Source: Companilactobacillus zhongbaensis (GTDB lineage Bacteria > Bacillota > Bacilli > Lactobacillales > Lactobacillaceae). From it: a stretch of DNA of 54,068 bases. The position numbers were made by a program, and so were the translations under genes. Shown here one piece after another: positions 9,831 to 19,480 of this stretch (within the stretch, counting starts at the first letter, position 1; every line of letters starts with the position of its first letter). The notes under the pieces were generated by a model that was not told the DNA's origin, ran no database searches, and worked only from the letters and a program-made list of their open reading frames with translations. The DNA lies in assembly GCF_003946515.1 (NCBI RefSeq), contig NZ_RHOM01000017.1, forward strand, positions 1 through 54,068, read 5' to 3'.

Positions 9831-11120
9831 ATGCGATCAAGTATAAAAGATGATTTTATGGATGATACGATTGCTTTTTCAAAAAATCATGAAGAACCCT
9901 TATGGTTTCAAAAAATGCGTGAAGAAGCATTAAATCATGCCACAGAATTACAATTACCTATATTCGAAAAGATCAGCTATCGAGGTTGGAGATTGGATCA
10001 TCCCAAGGCTCCATTTGCTGAAGCAAATACCGACAATAGTTTTGATCTACCAGAAACAAATAACTTATTAGTTCAAAATGGTGACCAAACTTTAGTTAAC
10101 AAGCTTGATCCAAAATTGAGCGAGCAAGGTGTCATTTTTACGGATATTTGGACGGCTCTAAAAGACTATCCAGAATTAGTCCAAAAATACTTTTTAGCAA
10201 CGGCCTTGAAGCCTGCCGAAAATAAATTAGTCGCCTTGAACTTAGCGTTGATGAATGGTGGTGCCTTTTTATACGTACCAAAGAACGTCAAAGTTGACCA
10301 GTCAATTCAGTCGATCTACTTACAAGACAATAGTCAGCAAAAGGACTACGTCCATCACGTGTTAGTCGTAGCCGATCAAGGTAGCGAGGTCACTTACTTG
10401 GAAAACTTTTTGAGTCAAGGAGACCAAGCCGATAATATTGCTAATATCGTTGTTGAAGTTGTCGCTGCAGCCAATAGTCGGGTCCACTTCTCAGCCCTGG
10501 ATCAATTTGGCCAACACGTTTCAACTTATATTAATCGCCACGGTTACGTTGGTGACAATGCTCGGCTAGACTGGGCTATCGGATTGATGAACGACAGCCA
10601 AGTAGTTGGCGATTTTGGAACGGACTTGCGTGGCGAAGGTGGTCACTCTGAAGCTAAAGTTGTTGCCATCACTACCGGTGAACAAGTGAGCGGAATCGAC
10701 ACTAAGATCACCAATTACGGTCAACATACCATTGGTCATATTTTGCAACACGGTGTTATTTTACAATCTTCATCGTTGACCTTTAATGGTGTTGGTCACA
10801 TTGTCAAGGGCGCACGTGGTTCAGATGCACAACAAGAGAGTCGTGTTTTGATGCTTTCGAGAACTGCACGTGGTGATGCCAATCCGATCTTATTGATCGA
10901 TGAGAATGACGTTACTGCCGGTCACGCTGCCAGTGTTGGCCGAGTAAATGAAGAACAAATGTATTACTTAATGAGTCGTGGTATTGATCAAGAAACCGCT
11001 CAACGTTTGGTCATTCGTGGTTTCTTAAGTTCAGTGATCACCGAGATCCCTGAAAAAGAAGTTCGTGTCAGATTAACCGATATGATCGAGAGGAAATTGA
11101 TCAATGGACAACAAAAGTAA
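9831..11120 (+). CDS. sufD: Fe-S cluster assembly protein SufD
   Basis: SufB paralog that completes the SufBC2D scaffold. It has 429 residues. The conserved beta-helix core (about residues 130-400) includes segments shared with SufB here, such as [13 protein letters not shown] FLYVPKNVK near 142 and the C-terminal YYLMSRG. The N-terminal region is divergent and helical, as in SufD. The ribosome-binding site GGGGGA lies 5-10 bp upstream. The 3' end overlaps sufS by 17 bp, which implies translational coupling. Confidence 0.94.
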   Translation: MRSSIKDDFMDDTIAFSKNHEEPLWFQKMREEALNHATELQLPIFEKISYRGWRLDHPKAPFAEANTDNSFDLPETNNLLVQNGDQTLVNKLDPKLSEQGVIFTDIWTALKDYPELVQKYFLATALKPAENKLVALNLALMNGGAFLYVPKNVKVDQSIQSIYLQDNSQQKDYVHHVLVVADQGSEVTYLENFLSQGDQADNIANIVVEVVAAANSRVHFSALDQFGQHVSTYINRHGYVGDNARLDWAIGLMNDSQVVGDFGTDLRGEGGHSEAKVVAITTGEQVSGIDTKITNYGQHTIGHILQHGVILQSSSLTFNGVGHIVKGARGSDAQQESRVLMLSRTARGDANPILLIDENDVTAGHAASVGRVNEEQMYYLMSRGIDQETAQRLVIRGFLSSVITEIPEKEVRVRLTDMIERKLINGQQK

Positions 11121-12342
11121 TCCTTGGAAAAAAGATTTTCCGATCCTTGATCAAGTTGTCAACGATGAACAATTAGTTTATCTCGACAATGCTGCCACGA
11201 CCCAAAAACCACAACAGATTATTGATGATATTACGGCTTTTTATCAGCAGGACAATGCTAACGTTCACCGTGGAGTTCATACTTTGGCGGAACGTTCGAC
11301 CGAAAAATTTGAAGCCGCTCGTGAGAAGATCCAAAAATTTATTAAAGCTAAACATAGCGATGAGATTATTTACACTAAAGGCACGACTGATGCATTAAAT
11401 ATTATTGCAAGAAGTTATGGTGAAGCAAATATTCAAGCAGGGGATGAAATCGTCATTTCTTACTTAGAACATCACAGTAACTTGATCCCTTGGCAACAAC
11501 TAGCTTTGAAGAAACATGCGACATTGAAATATATTGAATTAGATGATGATGGCTTTGTTGATCTAGAAGATGCTAAGAAAAAAATCACTGATAAGACTAA
11601 AATCGTTTCAATAGCTCACGTTTCTAACGTGCTTGGTGTTGTGAATCCAGTTAAGAAATTAGCTGCCTTAGCTCATCAACACGGAGCAGTCATGGTAGTT
11701 GATGGGGCTCAATCAGTTCCACATATGCCTGTTGACGTGCAAGACTTAGATTGTGACTTTTTAGCTTTTTCAGGTCATAAGATGTTAGGCCCCACCGGTA
11801 TTGGCGTTTTGTATGGAAAAGAAGACTTGCTTAATGCTATGCCACCAGTTGACTTCGGTGGTGAAATGATCAGTTTCGTTCACTTATACGACACTAGTTG
11901 GAATGACTTGCCTTGGAAGTTTGAAGCGGGAACGCCTAATATTGCTGGTGCGATTGCCTTAGGACATGCAGTCGATTATTTAACTAACATCGGTATGGAC
12001 AATATCTTAAATTATGAAAATCAATTAGTAGATTACGTCTTACCTAAGTTATTAGATATTGAAGATCTGACTGTTTACGGGCCACACGATCCTAAAAAGC
12101 ACAGCAGTGTGATCTCATTTAATTTAAAGGATCTACATCCACACGATCTCGCTACCGGATTAGACATGGAAGGTGTCGCTGTTAGAGCTGGGCACCACTG
12201 TGCGCAACCACTCATGGAATATTTGGGAGTTTCAGCCACAGCTAGAGCTAGTTTTTATTTTTATAATACTAAAGAAGATGCTGATACTTTAGTTAATTCA
12301 ATTGTCGCAACAAAGGAGTTCTTTCAAAATGGCACTATCTAA
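11104..12342 (+). CDS. sufS: Cysteine desulfurase SufS
   Basis: PLP enzyme that removes sulfur from cysteine and passes the persulfide to SufU. It has 412 residues. The PLP lysine lies in FSGHKMLGPTG (about 224-234). The active-site cysteine lies in RAGHHCAQPLM (about 364-374), the group II type. VDGAQSVPHM contains the PLP-interacting Asp and Gln. A GAGAGGAAA ribosome-binding sequence sits within the end of sufD. The gene overlaps both neighbours. Confidence 0.97.
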   Translation: MDNKSNPWKKDFPILDQVVNDEQLVYLDNAATTQKPQQIIDDITAFYQQDNANVHRGVHTLAERSTEKFEAAREKIQKFIKAKHSDEIIYTKGTTDALNIIARSYGEANIQAGDEIVISYLEHHSNLIPWQQLALKKHATLKYIELDDDGFVDLEDAKKKITDKTKIVSIAHVSNVLGVVNPVKKLAALAHQHGAVMVVDGAQSVPHMPVDVQDLDCDFLAFSGHKMLGPTGIGVLYGKEDLLNAMPPVDFGGEMISFVHLYDTSWNDLPWKFEAGTPNIAGAIALGHAVDYLTNIGMDNILNYENQLVDYVLPKLLDIEDLTVYGPHDPKKHSSVISFNLKDLHPHDLATGLDMEGVAVRAGHHCAQPLMEYLGVSATARASFYFYNTKEDADTLVNSIVATKEFFQNGTI

Positions 12343-12760
12343 AATGGACAATTTATATCGGCAAGTAATTTTGGATCACTCGGCTCATCCGCATCATCAT
12401 GGGGAATTGAGCGATTCAACTAATCAAATCGAATTAAAAAATCCAACTTGTGGGGATGTTCTCCAATTGGATGTTAAAGTACAAGACAACAAGATAGTCG
12501 ATATTGCTTTTAGTGGCTACGGATGTACTATTAGTCAAGCCTCGGCCAGCATGATGACTGATGCCGTGATGAATAAAGACATTTCCGTCGCAGAAGACAT
12601 GGTCGAAGATTTTTCCGACATGATCTTAGGTGAAAAGTCAGATACCGACATTTTACAAGATGCTGCTATTTTAAAAGGCGTTTCGCAATTTCCTGCCCGG
12701 ATCAAATGCGCAACACTTGCTTGGAAAGCACTACACAAAGCTTTAAATAATAAACAATAG
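12329..12760 (+). CDS. sufU: Zinc-dependent sulfurtransferase SufU
   Basis: SufU accepts sulfur from SufS in Gram-positive SUF systems and is not an IscU-type scaffold. It has 143 residues. The zinc/catalytic ligands are visible: NPTCGD (Cys and Asp, about residues 36-41), GYGCTIS (about 62-68) and RIKCATLAW near the C-terminus. The start at 12329 follows AAGGAG within the sufS end and gives MALSKMDN. The gene overlaps sufS by 14 bp and is followed by sufB after 14 bp. Confidence 0.96.
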   Translation: MALSKMDNLYRQVILDHSAHPHHHGELSDSTNQIELKNPTCGDVLQLDVKVQDNKIVDIAFSGYGCTISQASASMMTDAVMNKDISVAEDMVEDFSDMILGEKSDTDILQDAAILKGVSQFPARIKCATLAWKALHKALNNKQ

Positions 12761-12774
12761 TGGGAGGGTTAATT

Positions 12775-14217
12775 ATGCCAGAAACAGAAAACACGAAAAA
12801 TAATGAAGAAGCTGCTTCATCTGTTCAAGCACTTGACTTGGATAAAGATTATGATTTCGGCTTTCATGATGATGTCAAACCGGTTTTTTCAACCGGTAGA
12901 GGTTTAACCGAAGATGTTGTTCGTTCAATTTCTAAAGAAAAAGGCGAGCCACAATGGATGCTTGACTTCCGTTTGAAGTGTTACGAAACATACAAACGAA
13001 TGCCTATGCCTGATTTTGGACCTGACCTTTCCGGATTAGACTTAAAGAACATGCTTTACTATCAAAAACCAACCGATAAGAAATATCGTGATTGGGAAGA
13101 TGTTCCTGAAGATATCAAGAATACCTTTGATCGTTTAGGCGTCCCGGAAGCTGAAAGAAAATATTTGGCTGGATCATCAGCTCAATATGAATCAGAAGTG
13201 GTTTACCACAATATGAAAAATGAGTTTGATAAATTAGGGATTATTTTTACCGATACCGATTCAGCATTGAAGGAATATCCTGAATTGTTCAAGAAATGGT
13301 TCGGAAAATTAGTTCATCCTAATGACAATAAATTTGCAGCCTTGAACGGTGCGGTTTGGTCCGGTGGATCATTCATTTATGTTCCTAAGGGTGTTAAGTT
13401 GGATATCCCAATTCAGTCATACTTCAGACTTAATGCGGAAAACACTGGTCAATTCGAAAGAACTTTGATCATCGTTGATGAAGGGGCAAGTATCCAATAC
13501 GTTGAGGGATGTACTGCTCCAAATTATTCATCAGACAGTTTGCACGCCGCAGTTGTTGAAGTATATGCTCAAAAAGACGCATACGTGCGCTACACGACGA
13601 TTCAAAACTGGTCGAACAATGTTTATAGTCTTGAGACAAAACGTGCTCAGGCAATGGAAAATGCCACAATGGAGTGGGTCGATGGAAACTTAGGTTCCAA
13701 GATCACGATGAAGTACCCTAGTGTTTACCTTGATGGTGAAGGTGCACGAGGAACAATGCTTTCGATTGCTGTTGCTGGACATAACGTTGATCAAGACGCC
13801 GGTGCCAGAATGATCCACAATGCTAAAAACACTTCTTCGTCGATCGTTTCTAAATCAATCTCCAAAGATGGGGGAGCCGTTGACTACCGTGGAACAGTGC
13901 GTTTCGAAAGAAATTCTGACGGATCTAAAGCTCACGTTGAGTGCGATACGATCATTATGGATGAGGAATCTAGTTCCGATACGATTCCTTACAACCAAAT
14001 TTTGAATGGTAATGTTTCGATGGAACACGAAGCAAAAGTTTCGAAAGTTTCTGAAGAACAGCTTTATTACTTGATGAGTCGTGGCTTGAGTGAAGCAAAA
14101 GCTACAGAAATGATCATCATGGGATTTGTTGAACCATTCACGAAGGAACTTCCAATGGAATACGCTGTCGAACTTAACCGTTTGATCAGTTACGAAATGG
14201 AAGGTACAGTTGGATAA
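12775..14217 (+). CDS. sufB: Fe-S cluster assembly scaffold SufB
   Basis: Main scaffold subunit of the SufBCD complex. It has 480 residues with the usual conserved segments: [18 protein letters not shown] (about 200-217), VEGCTAP (about 246-252), and a C-terminal block with [19 protein letters not shown] and [10 protein letters not shown]. The conserved Cys in the C-terminal half (AHVECD) and the Glu/Asp network are retained. GGGAGG precedes the ATG at 12775. It is the last gene of the operon and is followed by a terminator. Confidence 0.97.
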   Translation: MPETENTKNNEEAASSVQALDLDKDYDFGFHDDVKPVFSTGRGLTEDVVRSISKEKGEPQWMLDFRLKCYETYKRMPMPDFGPDLSGLDLKNMLYYQKPTDKKYRDWEDVPEDIKNTFDRLGVPEAERKYLAGSSAQYESEVVYHNMKNEFDKLGIIFTDTDSALKEYPELFKKWFGKLVHPNDNKFAALNGAVWSGGSFIYVPKGVKLDIPIQSYFRLNAENTGQFERTLIIVDEGASIQYVEGCTAPNYSSDSLHAAVVEVYAQKDAYVRYTTIQNWSNNVYSLETKRAQAMENATMEWVDGNLGSKITMKYPSVYLDGEGARGTMLSIAVAGHNVDQDAGARMIHNAKNTSSSIVSKSISKDGGAVDYRGTVRFERNSDGSKAHVECDTIIMDEESSSDTIPYNQILNGNVSMEHEAKVSKVSEEQLYYLMSRGLSEAKATEMIIMGFVEPFTKELPMEYAVELNRLISYEMEGTVG

Positions 14218-14224
14218 AATTTTT

Positions 14225-14262
14225 AAAAACGATCTAGCCTTAATCGACTGGATCGTTTTTTT
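14225..14262 (+). terminator. suf operon terminator
   Basis: AAAACGATC ... GATCGTTTTTTT stem with a long loop, 8 bp after sufB. Confidence 0.75.
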
Positions 14263-14363
14263 ACTGGTTTATTAAGTTTATGTAACACGCCTTAATTGAC
14301 TTGTGCTATGAGTGATTTACCTCTAGAATTGTTGATGAATTGAGAATGTATGAGGGAATATTT

Positions 14364-15521
14364 ATGAATAAAAAATTGATCGCTTTAATTTCAGTTAGTG
14401 CAGGAGCTTTGACATCACTAGCTTTTAATCAAGTTGCTGATGCTGCTAATGTCACTAATATTAAAAGTGTTATTACGACTAAAGACTTGTCAAAATTATA
14501 CGATGACAATGGAAAATTAGTTTCCAATCGTGCTTTAGCTAAGAATTCTGACTGGTATACTGATCAATACGTTCAAATGGACAACGTTGGCCCAGTTTAT
14601 CGTGTTTCGACACATGAATTCGTTAAGGCTAGTGACGTTACTGTTAAACAAGATAAGGTTTATGACGGCGTGACTGTTGCTAATACTGGAGTGGCTCACA
14701 TTACTTATGCTTCTAGCTATGGTGCAGATGTTTTTGATGCTCCAAACGGTAATGCAACTGGTGATAAGTTGTCCAATGGTACTAGTTGGAAATTTACTCA
14801 AAAAGTAGTCGATCCTAATGGTGATGCTTGGTATCAAGTAGGCCAAGATCAATGGCTCAATGGCGCTACATCGAAGATCTCAAATGAATCATTTGATGAA
14901 AATGCTGCTTCAGTTTGGGATCCTAATTATGCTGCTGTTCGTGTGAATAGTAGTACACCGGTTTATTCGGATAGTAATTTTAATACCGCTACTAGCCAGA
15001 GCTTGCCTTCAGGTAAGTTAGTGCAAGTGGTTTCTACTGTTTTGACTGGCAATACTATTTGGTATGAGATCAGTGATGGTGGTTGGTTGCCTTCGACTGA
15101 TGTTAGTGAGGTTTCTGTTAAACGGAATCAAGTTAGTTTGAATGGTAAATCGAAGGATCAAGTTGTTAATGAACTGATTTTGGTGGCTAAGGAACAGCTT
15201 GGTAAGCCTTATGTTTGGAATGGTAAGGGTCCTGATAATTTTGATTGCTCTGGTTTGATGCAGTATGTGTTTAGACAGGTTACTGGTCAAAATATTGGTG
15301 GCTGGACTGTTCCTCAGGAATCTATTGGTTCTCATGTTGCTATTAGTGATTTGCAGCCTGGTGATCTTGTGTTCTGGGGTGATCCTGGTGCTACTTATCA
15401 TGTTGGTTTGTATATTGGAGATAATCAGTATTTGAATGCTTTGCGTCCTGGGACTAATGTTAAGATCGATGGTATTTCTTCGTCGTTTGCTCCTTCGTTT
15501 GGTGTTCGGGTTTTTGGATAG
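14364..15521 (+). CDS. Secreted NlpC/P60 cell-wall hydrolase with surface-layer (SLAP-type) domain
   Basis: 385-residue exported peptidoglycan hydrolase, probably a gamma-D-Glu-diamino-acid endopeptidase. A signal peptide is clear: MNKK, a hydrophobic core, and a likely cleavage after VADA (about residue 24). Residues about 30-110 resemble a surface-layer-associated (SLAP) domain, and residues 110-250 look like SH3-type wall-binding repeats. The C-terminal NlpC/P60 domain (about 270-385) has the catalytic Cys in FDCSGLMQYVF and the His in YHVGLYIGD. The start at 14364 was chosen over an upstream in-frame ATG because GAGGGA sits before it and the signal peptide begins there. The last ~113 codons use A or C at the third position only 10 times (hand count), unlike the 5' half of the gene. 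This skew rises toward repeat A2. Confidence 0.9.
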   Translation: MNKKLIALISVSAGALTSLAFNQVADAANVTNIKSVITTKDLSKLYDDNGKLVSNRALAKNSDWYTDQYVQMDNVGPVYRVSTHEFVKASDVTVKQDKVYDGVTVANTGVAHITYASSYGADVFDAPNGNATGDKLSNGTSWKFTQKVVDPNGDAWYQVGQDQWLNGATSKISNESFDENAASVWDPNYAAVRVNSSTPVYSDSNFNTATSQSLPSGKLVQVVSTVLTGNTIWYEISDGGWLPSTDVSEVSVKRNQVSLNGKSKDQVVNELILVAKEQLGKPYVWNGKGPDNFDCSGLMQYVFRQVTGQNIGGWTVPQESIGSHVAISDLQPGDLVFWGDPGATYHVGLYIGDNQYLNALRPGTNVKIDGISSSFAPSFGVRVFG

Positions 15522-15532
15522 TATTTTTGATT

Positions 15533-15563
15533 GCGGTGTTCCTTTTGGGACATCGCTTTTTTT
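15533..15563 (+). terminator. Terminator after the NlpC/P60 gene
   Basis: GCGGTGTTCC / GGGACATCGC stem, loop TTTT, T7. It passes directly into the conserved CTTGAGGTGAGAGAG tract that precedes repeat A2. Confidence 0.75.
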
Positions 15564-15662
15564 CTTGAGGTGAGAGAGTTTTTGGCTGACGAGAAGCGTT
15601 TTGCTTGGCTGGACGTTGGTGATTTTTGGTGGTTGGGGATAGAGGTGGTTGTTTGGTGTGGT

Positions 15663-15847
15663 GGTTCACTGCCGGCTCCGGGGCCCGGGGATACAGCCAC
15701 TGGAACGCTGCCGACTCGATTTGAGCTCCTCGAAGAAGTACACTTCGACGATCTCAAATACGAGTCTTTTACTAGGCAATAAATTGCCAAGTAAAATTTG
15801 GCGGCTGAGGGCTGTATCCCCGGGCCCCTCCGCCTAGGGTAGGGCAA
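15663..15847 (+). repeat. Family A/B structured repeat, copy A2
   Basis: Left end GGTTCACTGCC (15663-15673), right end GGTAGGGCAA. The outer stem is 19 bp: 15680-15698 with 15810-15828. The second stem GCTGCC pairs with GGCGGC (one G-U pair), where A1 has GCAGCT/AGCTGC. Hairpin 1 is ATTTGAG/TCGAAG (15719-15735) with CTTCGA/CTCAAAT (15743-15759), where A1 has TTTTGAG/CCGAG with CTCGG/CTCAAAA. Hairpin 2 (TTTTACT...AGTAAAA) is identical to A1. The paired changes in two stems show that pairing, not sequence, is kept. Confidence 0.85.
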
Positions 15848-16214
15848 TCCCCCCTTTGTTTGGTGGGGAAATAGGTGCTTCCTAGGTTTATGCGCAAGAT
15901 TTTCTTTGGTTGATTACCGTGCTGCTTCTCGGTGCGCGGGACTAAAGCTCCGCTTATTTTGTTTCCTGACGTATACTGCTGTTGCAATCTTTTCTTTCTT
16001 TTTTCGTTGGATAAGTTTTGATATTATTTTTGATCTCTTGCTTTCGCTTTCTTGCTCGATTGCTCGTTTCTCGCAATCTTGCCTCGATTTTTGGTTTTTA
16101 TTTGGATCTTGCTTGCTGCTCGATTCTCTCGCACTCTCGCAGTACCTTTGAGGTTTGTTTTTATTTTCCAAACTTTTTTATTTTTTTACCAAACGTTGCC
16201 CTTTTTTTTACGGA
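15848..16214. other. T-rich intergenic tract, no gene seen
   Basis: About 370 bp between two repeats. The top strand is very T-rich, with clusters of short TTGCTCG/TTCTCGC-like runs (16040-16140). Several frames are open by chance because of low A content, but none has a ribosome-binding site or a recognisable product. Confidence 0.5.
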
Positions 16215-16336
16215 AATGCGTTCTAGGGCACAGCGCCTCCGGTTTAGAAACTCTCAGCAGGCACGGCTTCGCCGCACCTTTTTTGCTGACAGTTCCTAAA
16301 TCTTCAGCAGCTGAACGTGCCCTGGAGCGCTCTGTT
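16215..16336 (+). repeat. Family C structured repeat, copy C2
   Basis: Stems: AGGGCAC (16225-16231) with GTGCCCT (16317-16323); GTTTAG with CTAAAT (16242-16247, 16296-16301); CTCAGCA (16253-16259) with TGCTGA (16284-16289). The tip hairpin is CGGCTTCGCCG. The conserved GCCTCCGG and TCTTCAGCAGCT loops are present, and GCGCTCTG closes the right side. The AGGGCAC/GTGCCCT pair replaces CGAGGT/ACCTCG of copy C1 at the same place. Confidence 0.85.
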
Positions 16337-16394
16337 TTTCTTGCATTTTTATTTTTTTTTGCTATTATTAATTTATTAAATGATTTTAATCTTT

Positions 16395-16590
16395 GACGAA
16401 GTAATGATTCATCTGGGTGTTAAGAGAATTGGCGGTTGGTGCGAGCCATTCAGGGTGGATTTATGAAATACTAGGTTGAAATCTCGTGTCCTACGTTATG
16501 GGAGTAAAGAGCGAATGATTTTTTTCATTCGAATTTTGGGTGGTACCGCGCATGAGCGTCCCTGCATTTTTGCAGGGGCGCTCTTTTTTA
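16395..16590 (+). promoter_or_regulatory. Tyrosine T-box riboswitch with terminator
   Basis: Leader that senses uncharged tRNA-Tyr and controls tyrS. The canonical T-box sequence GGGTGGTACCGCG is at 16538-16550. A specifier loop context ATGAAATACTAG places a Tyr codon (UAC) at 16469-16471. The terminator is a long GC-rich hairpin, GAGCGTCCCTGCA / TGCAGGGGCGCTC with T6 (16554-16590), whose 5' side can pair alternatively with the T-box region. Confidence 0.93.
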
Positions 16591-16643
16591 TCCGCGTTTT
16601 CTTTACTTTTGTTTCGGGACGATTATTTTAGGAGGATTTTTTG

Positions 16644-17888
16644 ATGAACATTATTGATGAACTTAAATGGCGTGGTTTGGTTAACCAGACTTCTGATGAG
16701 GAAGGGTTGAAGGAGCTTACTGATAAGGAGGATATTTCTCTTTATTGTGGTATGGATCCTACTGGTGATTCGATGCATATTGGTCACTTGTTGCCATTTA
16801 TGACATTACAACGTTTTGCTAAGGCTGGTAATCATCCTTATATCGTTATCGGTGGTGCTACTGGTTCTATCGGTGATCCTAGTGGTAAGAAGGCTGAACG
16901 TCCTATGCAGACTATGGAGCAAGTTCAACACAATGTTGATGCTTTGAGTGCTCAAGCTAAACGGATTTTCCCTAGTTTTACGATGGTGAATAATTACGAC
17001 TGGACTGCTCAAATTGGTATTTTGGACTTTCTTCGTGATTACGGAAAGCTTTTTAATGTTAATACTATGCTCAATAAGGAAATTGTTTCTAGCCGTTTGG
17101 AAACTGGTATTTCCTTTACTGAATTTACTTATCAAATTTTACAATCACTTGATTTCTTAACACTTTATCGTAAGCATAATGTGAAATTACAAGTTGGTGG
17201 TGGTGATCAATGGGGTAACTTGACTGCTGGTCTTGATCTGATCCATAAGGCAGAGGGTCAGGATGCTGGTGTTTATGCTTTGACTATTCCATTGTTGCTT
17301 AAAGCTGACGGAACTAAGTTTGGTAAGACTGCTGGTGGGGCTGTTTGGCTTGATGCTGAGAAGACTTCACCTTATGAATTTTATCAATTCTGGTTCAACC
17401 AAGATGATAAAGATGTTATCAACCTGCTTAAGAAATTTACTTTCTTGTCAAAAGATGAAATTGATGAGTTAGCTGAAAAGGTCAAGACTCAACCTGAAAA
17501 ACGTGAGGCACAAAGAAAATTAGCTGAAGAGGTTACTACCTTTGTTCACGGAAAAGAAGCTCTGGCAGTAGCTCAAAAAATCACCGAAGTATTGTTCTCT
17601 GGTGAGATCCAAGAATTGACTACTGAAGAAGTTGCTCAGGCTTTCAATGGTGTTCCAAGTGCTGAGATCGAAAATGAAAAGATCAACTTGGTCGACTTAT
17701 TGATTGCTGCAAATGTAGACAAATCAAAACGTCAAGCACGTGAAGATATCCAAAATGGTGCTATTCGGATCAACGGTGAAAGACTCACTGATACTACTGA
17801 AGAAATTGATCCAAGCACTTCATTTGATGGTAAATATATCGTCATTCGACGCGGTAAGAAGAAGTACTTCCTAGCTAAAATTAAATAG
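16644..17888 (+). CDS. tyrS: Tyrosyl-tRNA synthetase
   Basis: Class I aminoacyl-tRNA synthetase charging tRNA-Tyr. It has 414 residues. The HIGH-like motif is HIGHL (around residue 46) and the KMSKS-like motif is KFGKTAGG (about 229-236). The tyrosine-binding region GGDQWGN is at about 191-197. An S4 RNA-binding domain lies at the C-terminus (about 348-410). AGGAGG precedes the ATG. The gene is controlled by the T-box above. The first 60 codons end in A or C only 10 times (hand count), whereas the 3' part is ordinary, so the composition skew fades away from the repeats upstream. Confidence 0.97.
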   Translation: MNIIDELKWRGLVNQTSDEEGLKELTDKEDISLYCGMDPTGDSMHIGHLLPFMTLQRFAKAGNHPYIVIGGATGSIGDPSGKKAERPMQTMEQVQHNVDALSAQAKRIFPSFTMVNNYDWTAQIGILDFLRDYGKLFNVNTMLNKEIVSSRLETGISFTEFTYQILQSLDFLTLYRKHNVKLQVGGGDQWGNLTAGLDLIHKAEGQDAGVYALTIPLLLKADGTKFGKTAGGAVWLDAEKTSPYEFYQFWFNQDDKDVINLLKKFTFLSKDEIDELAEKVKTQPEKREAQRKLAEEVTTFVHGKEALAVAQKITEVLFSGEIQELTTEEVAQAFNGVPSAEIENEKINLVDLLIAANVDKSKRQAREDIQNGAIRINGERLTDTTEEIDPSTSFDGKYIVIRRGKKKYFLAKIK

Positions 17889-17897
17889 ATATAGGCG

Positions 17898-19322
17898 ATG
17901 GCAGATATGAAAAAAGAAAGTCGATTAACTTTTTGGGAAAGTTTAATAATTATGTTGGTAATGTTTGGTCTTCTCGGGACGATGATGATCAAATTTAAAA
18001 TGACTCCCCAAATTCCAATTTTATTAACATTTACTTTGCTTCTGTTTTACGGTAAATTCCGAGGCTTTTCTTGGAATGAGCTACAACAAGGGATCATTGA
18101 TGGTGTCAAACCAGGGATCGTTCCGATGATTATTTTTATTATGATCGGTGTGTTAGTTTCATCCTGGTTGATGTCGGGAGTAATTCCGACGATCATGGTC
18201 TACGGATTGGAATTGTTAAACGTCCGCTTCTTTCTTTTTACAGTCTTTGTTTCTTGCTGTTTAGTAGGGGTGATCGTTGGTAGTTCATTTACCACGATCA
18301 GTACTTTAGGGATCGTCTTCATGGGTATCGGTCAAGTGATGGATATTAATACTGCTTTGACTGCCGGTTCGATCGTGTCTGGATCGTTGTTTGGTAATAA
18401 CATGTCACCATTGTCAGGAACGACCAATTTATCGACTGGTATTGCTGGCGTTGATAATGTTTTTGACCACATCAGAACCATTTCACATACAGCTTTACCA
18501 TCTGCTGTGATCGCTGCCGTGATTTTTCTCGTGGCTGGTCACACTGGTGCTAATCCAGACATGTCTTCAGTGCATCACATTATTAATGCATTGCAAAGTA
18601 ACTTTTTTGTCTCAGCCTGGATGTTGATCCCAATCGCAGTTTTGATTTTATGCGCTGCTTTGCAAGTTCCAGCTATTCCAACTTTGCTTGCAGGTTCGAT
18701 CACGGCTATCGTGATGCATGTTTTTATCGATCATCCGAAGTTTTCCGAGATCAGTGATCAGATTATGCAAGGATACGTTTTGCATTCGCCTGATAAAAAA
18801 ATCAATGCCATCGTTTCTGGCGGTGGAGTGTCGAGTATGCTTGATAGTATTTCATTGATCTTAGTAGCTTTGACATTGGGTGGCGTTTTGTTGAAACTCG
18901 GTGTCGTCGATAACTTGATCGGTAAGTTGCAGCAACAAGTCAATACACCTGGTAAGGTTATTTTGACTTCGATCCTTTCAGCTATCGGTGTTAACTTCCT
19001 AGTCGGTGAGCAATACATTTCCATTATTTTGCCCGGAACTACTTTTAGAAAGAATTTTGAAGAGCAAAATATTAAGGGTCAATACTTGTCTCGAGTTTTA
19101 GCTACCGGTGGTGCTGACATCAACGCCTTAGTTCCATGGGGCGTTAGTGGTATCTTTATTTCTGGAGTGCTAGGAGTCAGTCCCTTAGTCTTCATTCCAT
19201 TTGCCTTTTATGTTTGGTTAAATCCATTATTGACGGTGATCTTTGGCTTTATTTTTGGCAAAAATTACCAGAAAGATGGGCAAGTAGTTTCTAGCGAAAA
19301 ACTGGCAAAAAACCTTGACTAA
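17898..19322 (+). CDS. nhaC: NhaC-family Na+/H+ antiporter
   Basis: Integral membrane antiporter with about 11-12 predicted membrane segments in 474 residues, of the NhaC type (Na+ or organic substrate/H+ exchange). Family-like features are GSSFTTISTLGIVFMGIG (about 127-144), the segment GSLFGNNMSPLSGTTNL (about 160-176), and a C-terminal half that repeats the fold with NFLVGEQYISIILPG. A close relative is malate/lactate antiporter MleN, so the exact substrate is open. The start is weakly supported: ATG at 17898 or, nine bases later, ATG at 17907. It follows tyrS after 9 bp, so it may share its transcript. The last codons hold the pyr promoter. Confidence 0.85.
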   Translation: MADMKKESRLTFWESLIIMLVMFGLLGTMMIKFKMTPQIPILLTFTLLLFYGKFRGFSWNELQQGIIDGVKPGIVPMIIFIMIGVLVSSWLMSGVIPTIMVYGLELLNVRFFLFTVFVSCCLVGVIVGSSFTTISTLGIVFMGIGQVMDINTALTAGSIVSGSLFGNNMSPLSGTTNLSTGIAGVDNVFDHIRTISHTALPSAVIAAVIFLVAGHTGANPDMSSVHHIINALQSNFFVSAWMLIPIAVLILCAALQVPAIPTLLAGSITAIVMHVFIDHPKFSEISDQIMQGYVLHSPDKKINAIVSGGGVSSMLDSISLILVALTLGGVLLKLGVVDNLIGKLQQQVNTPGKVILTSILSAIGVNFLVGEQYISIILPGTTFRKNFEEQNIKGQYLSRVLATGGADINALVPWGVSGIFISGVLGVSPLVFIPFAFYVWLNPLLTVIFGFIFGKNYQKDGQVVSSEKLAKNLD

Positions 19323-19343
19323 AGAGCCAAAGTTTATTATATT
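19315..19343 (+). promoter_or_regulatory. pyr operon promoter
   Basis: TTGACT (19315-19320), 17-bp spacer, TATATT (19338-19343). The -35 box lies within the last two codons and stop region of nhaC. Confidence 0.75.
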
Positions 19344-19354
19344 ATTTGCAACGA

Positions 19355-19447
19355 AAACTTTTAAGCAAGTCCTGTGAGGCTTGGAAGGTTAAATACATTT
19401 GTGCTAAAAGTGTAAACTTCCTAACCTTGTGGGATAGGAAGTTTTTT
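19355..19447 (+). promoter_or_regulatory. First PyrR-type attenuator of the pyr leader
   Basis: The sequence AAGTCCTGTGAGGCTTG (19367-19383) resembles the PyrR anti-antiterminator loop (consensus around UCCAGAGAGGCU). It is followed by an antiterminator region and the terminator hairpin ACTTCCTA / TAGGAAGT with T6 (19416-19447). Confidence 0.75.
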
Positions 19448-19480
19448 GTTTACTAAAAATAAAATAAAAGGAATTTTTAA

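Noticed and set aside
15531-15847. Open frames across repeat A2 on both strands
   Set aside because: They follow the palindromic repeat sequence, lack ribosome-binding sites and are not kept in the other copies.
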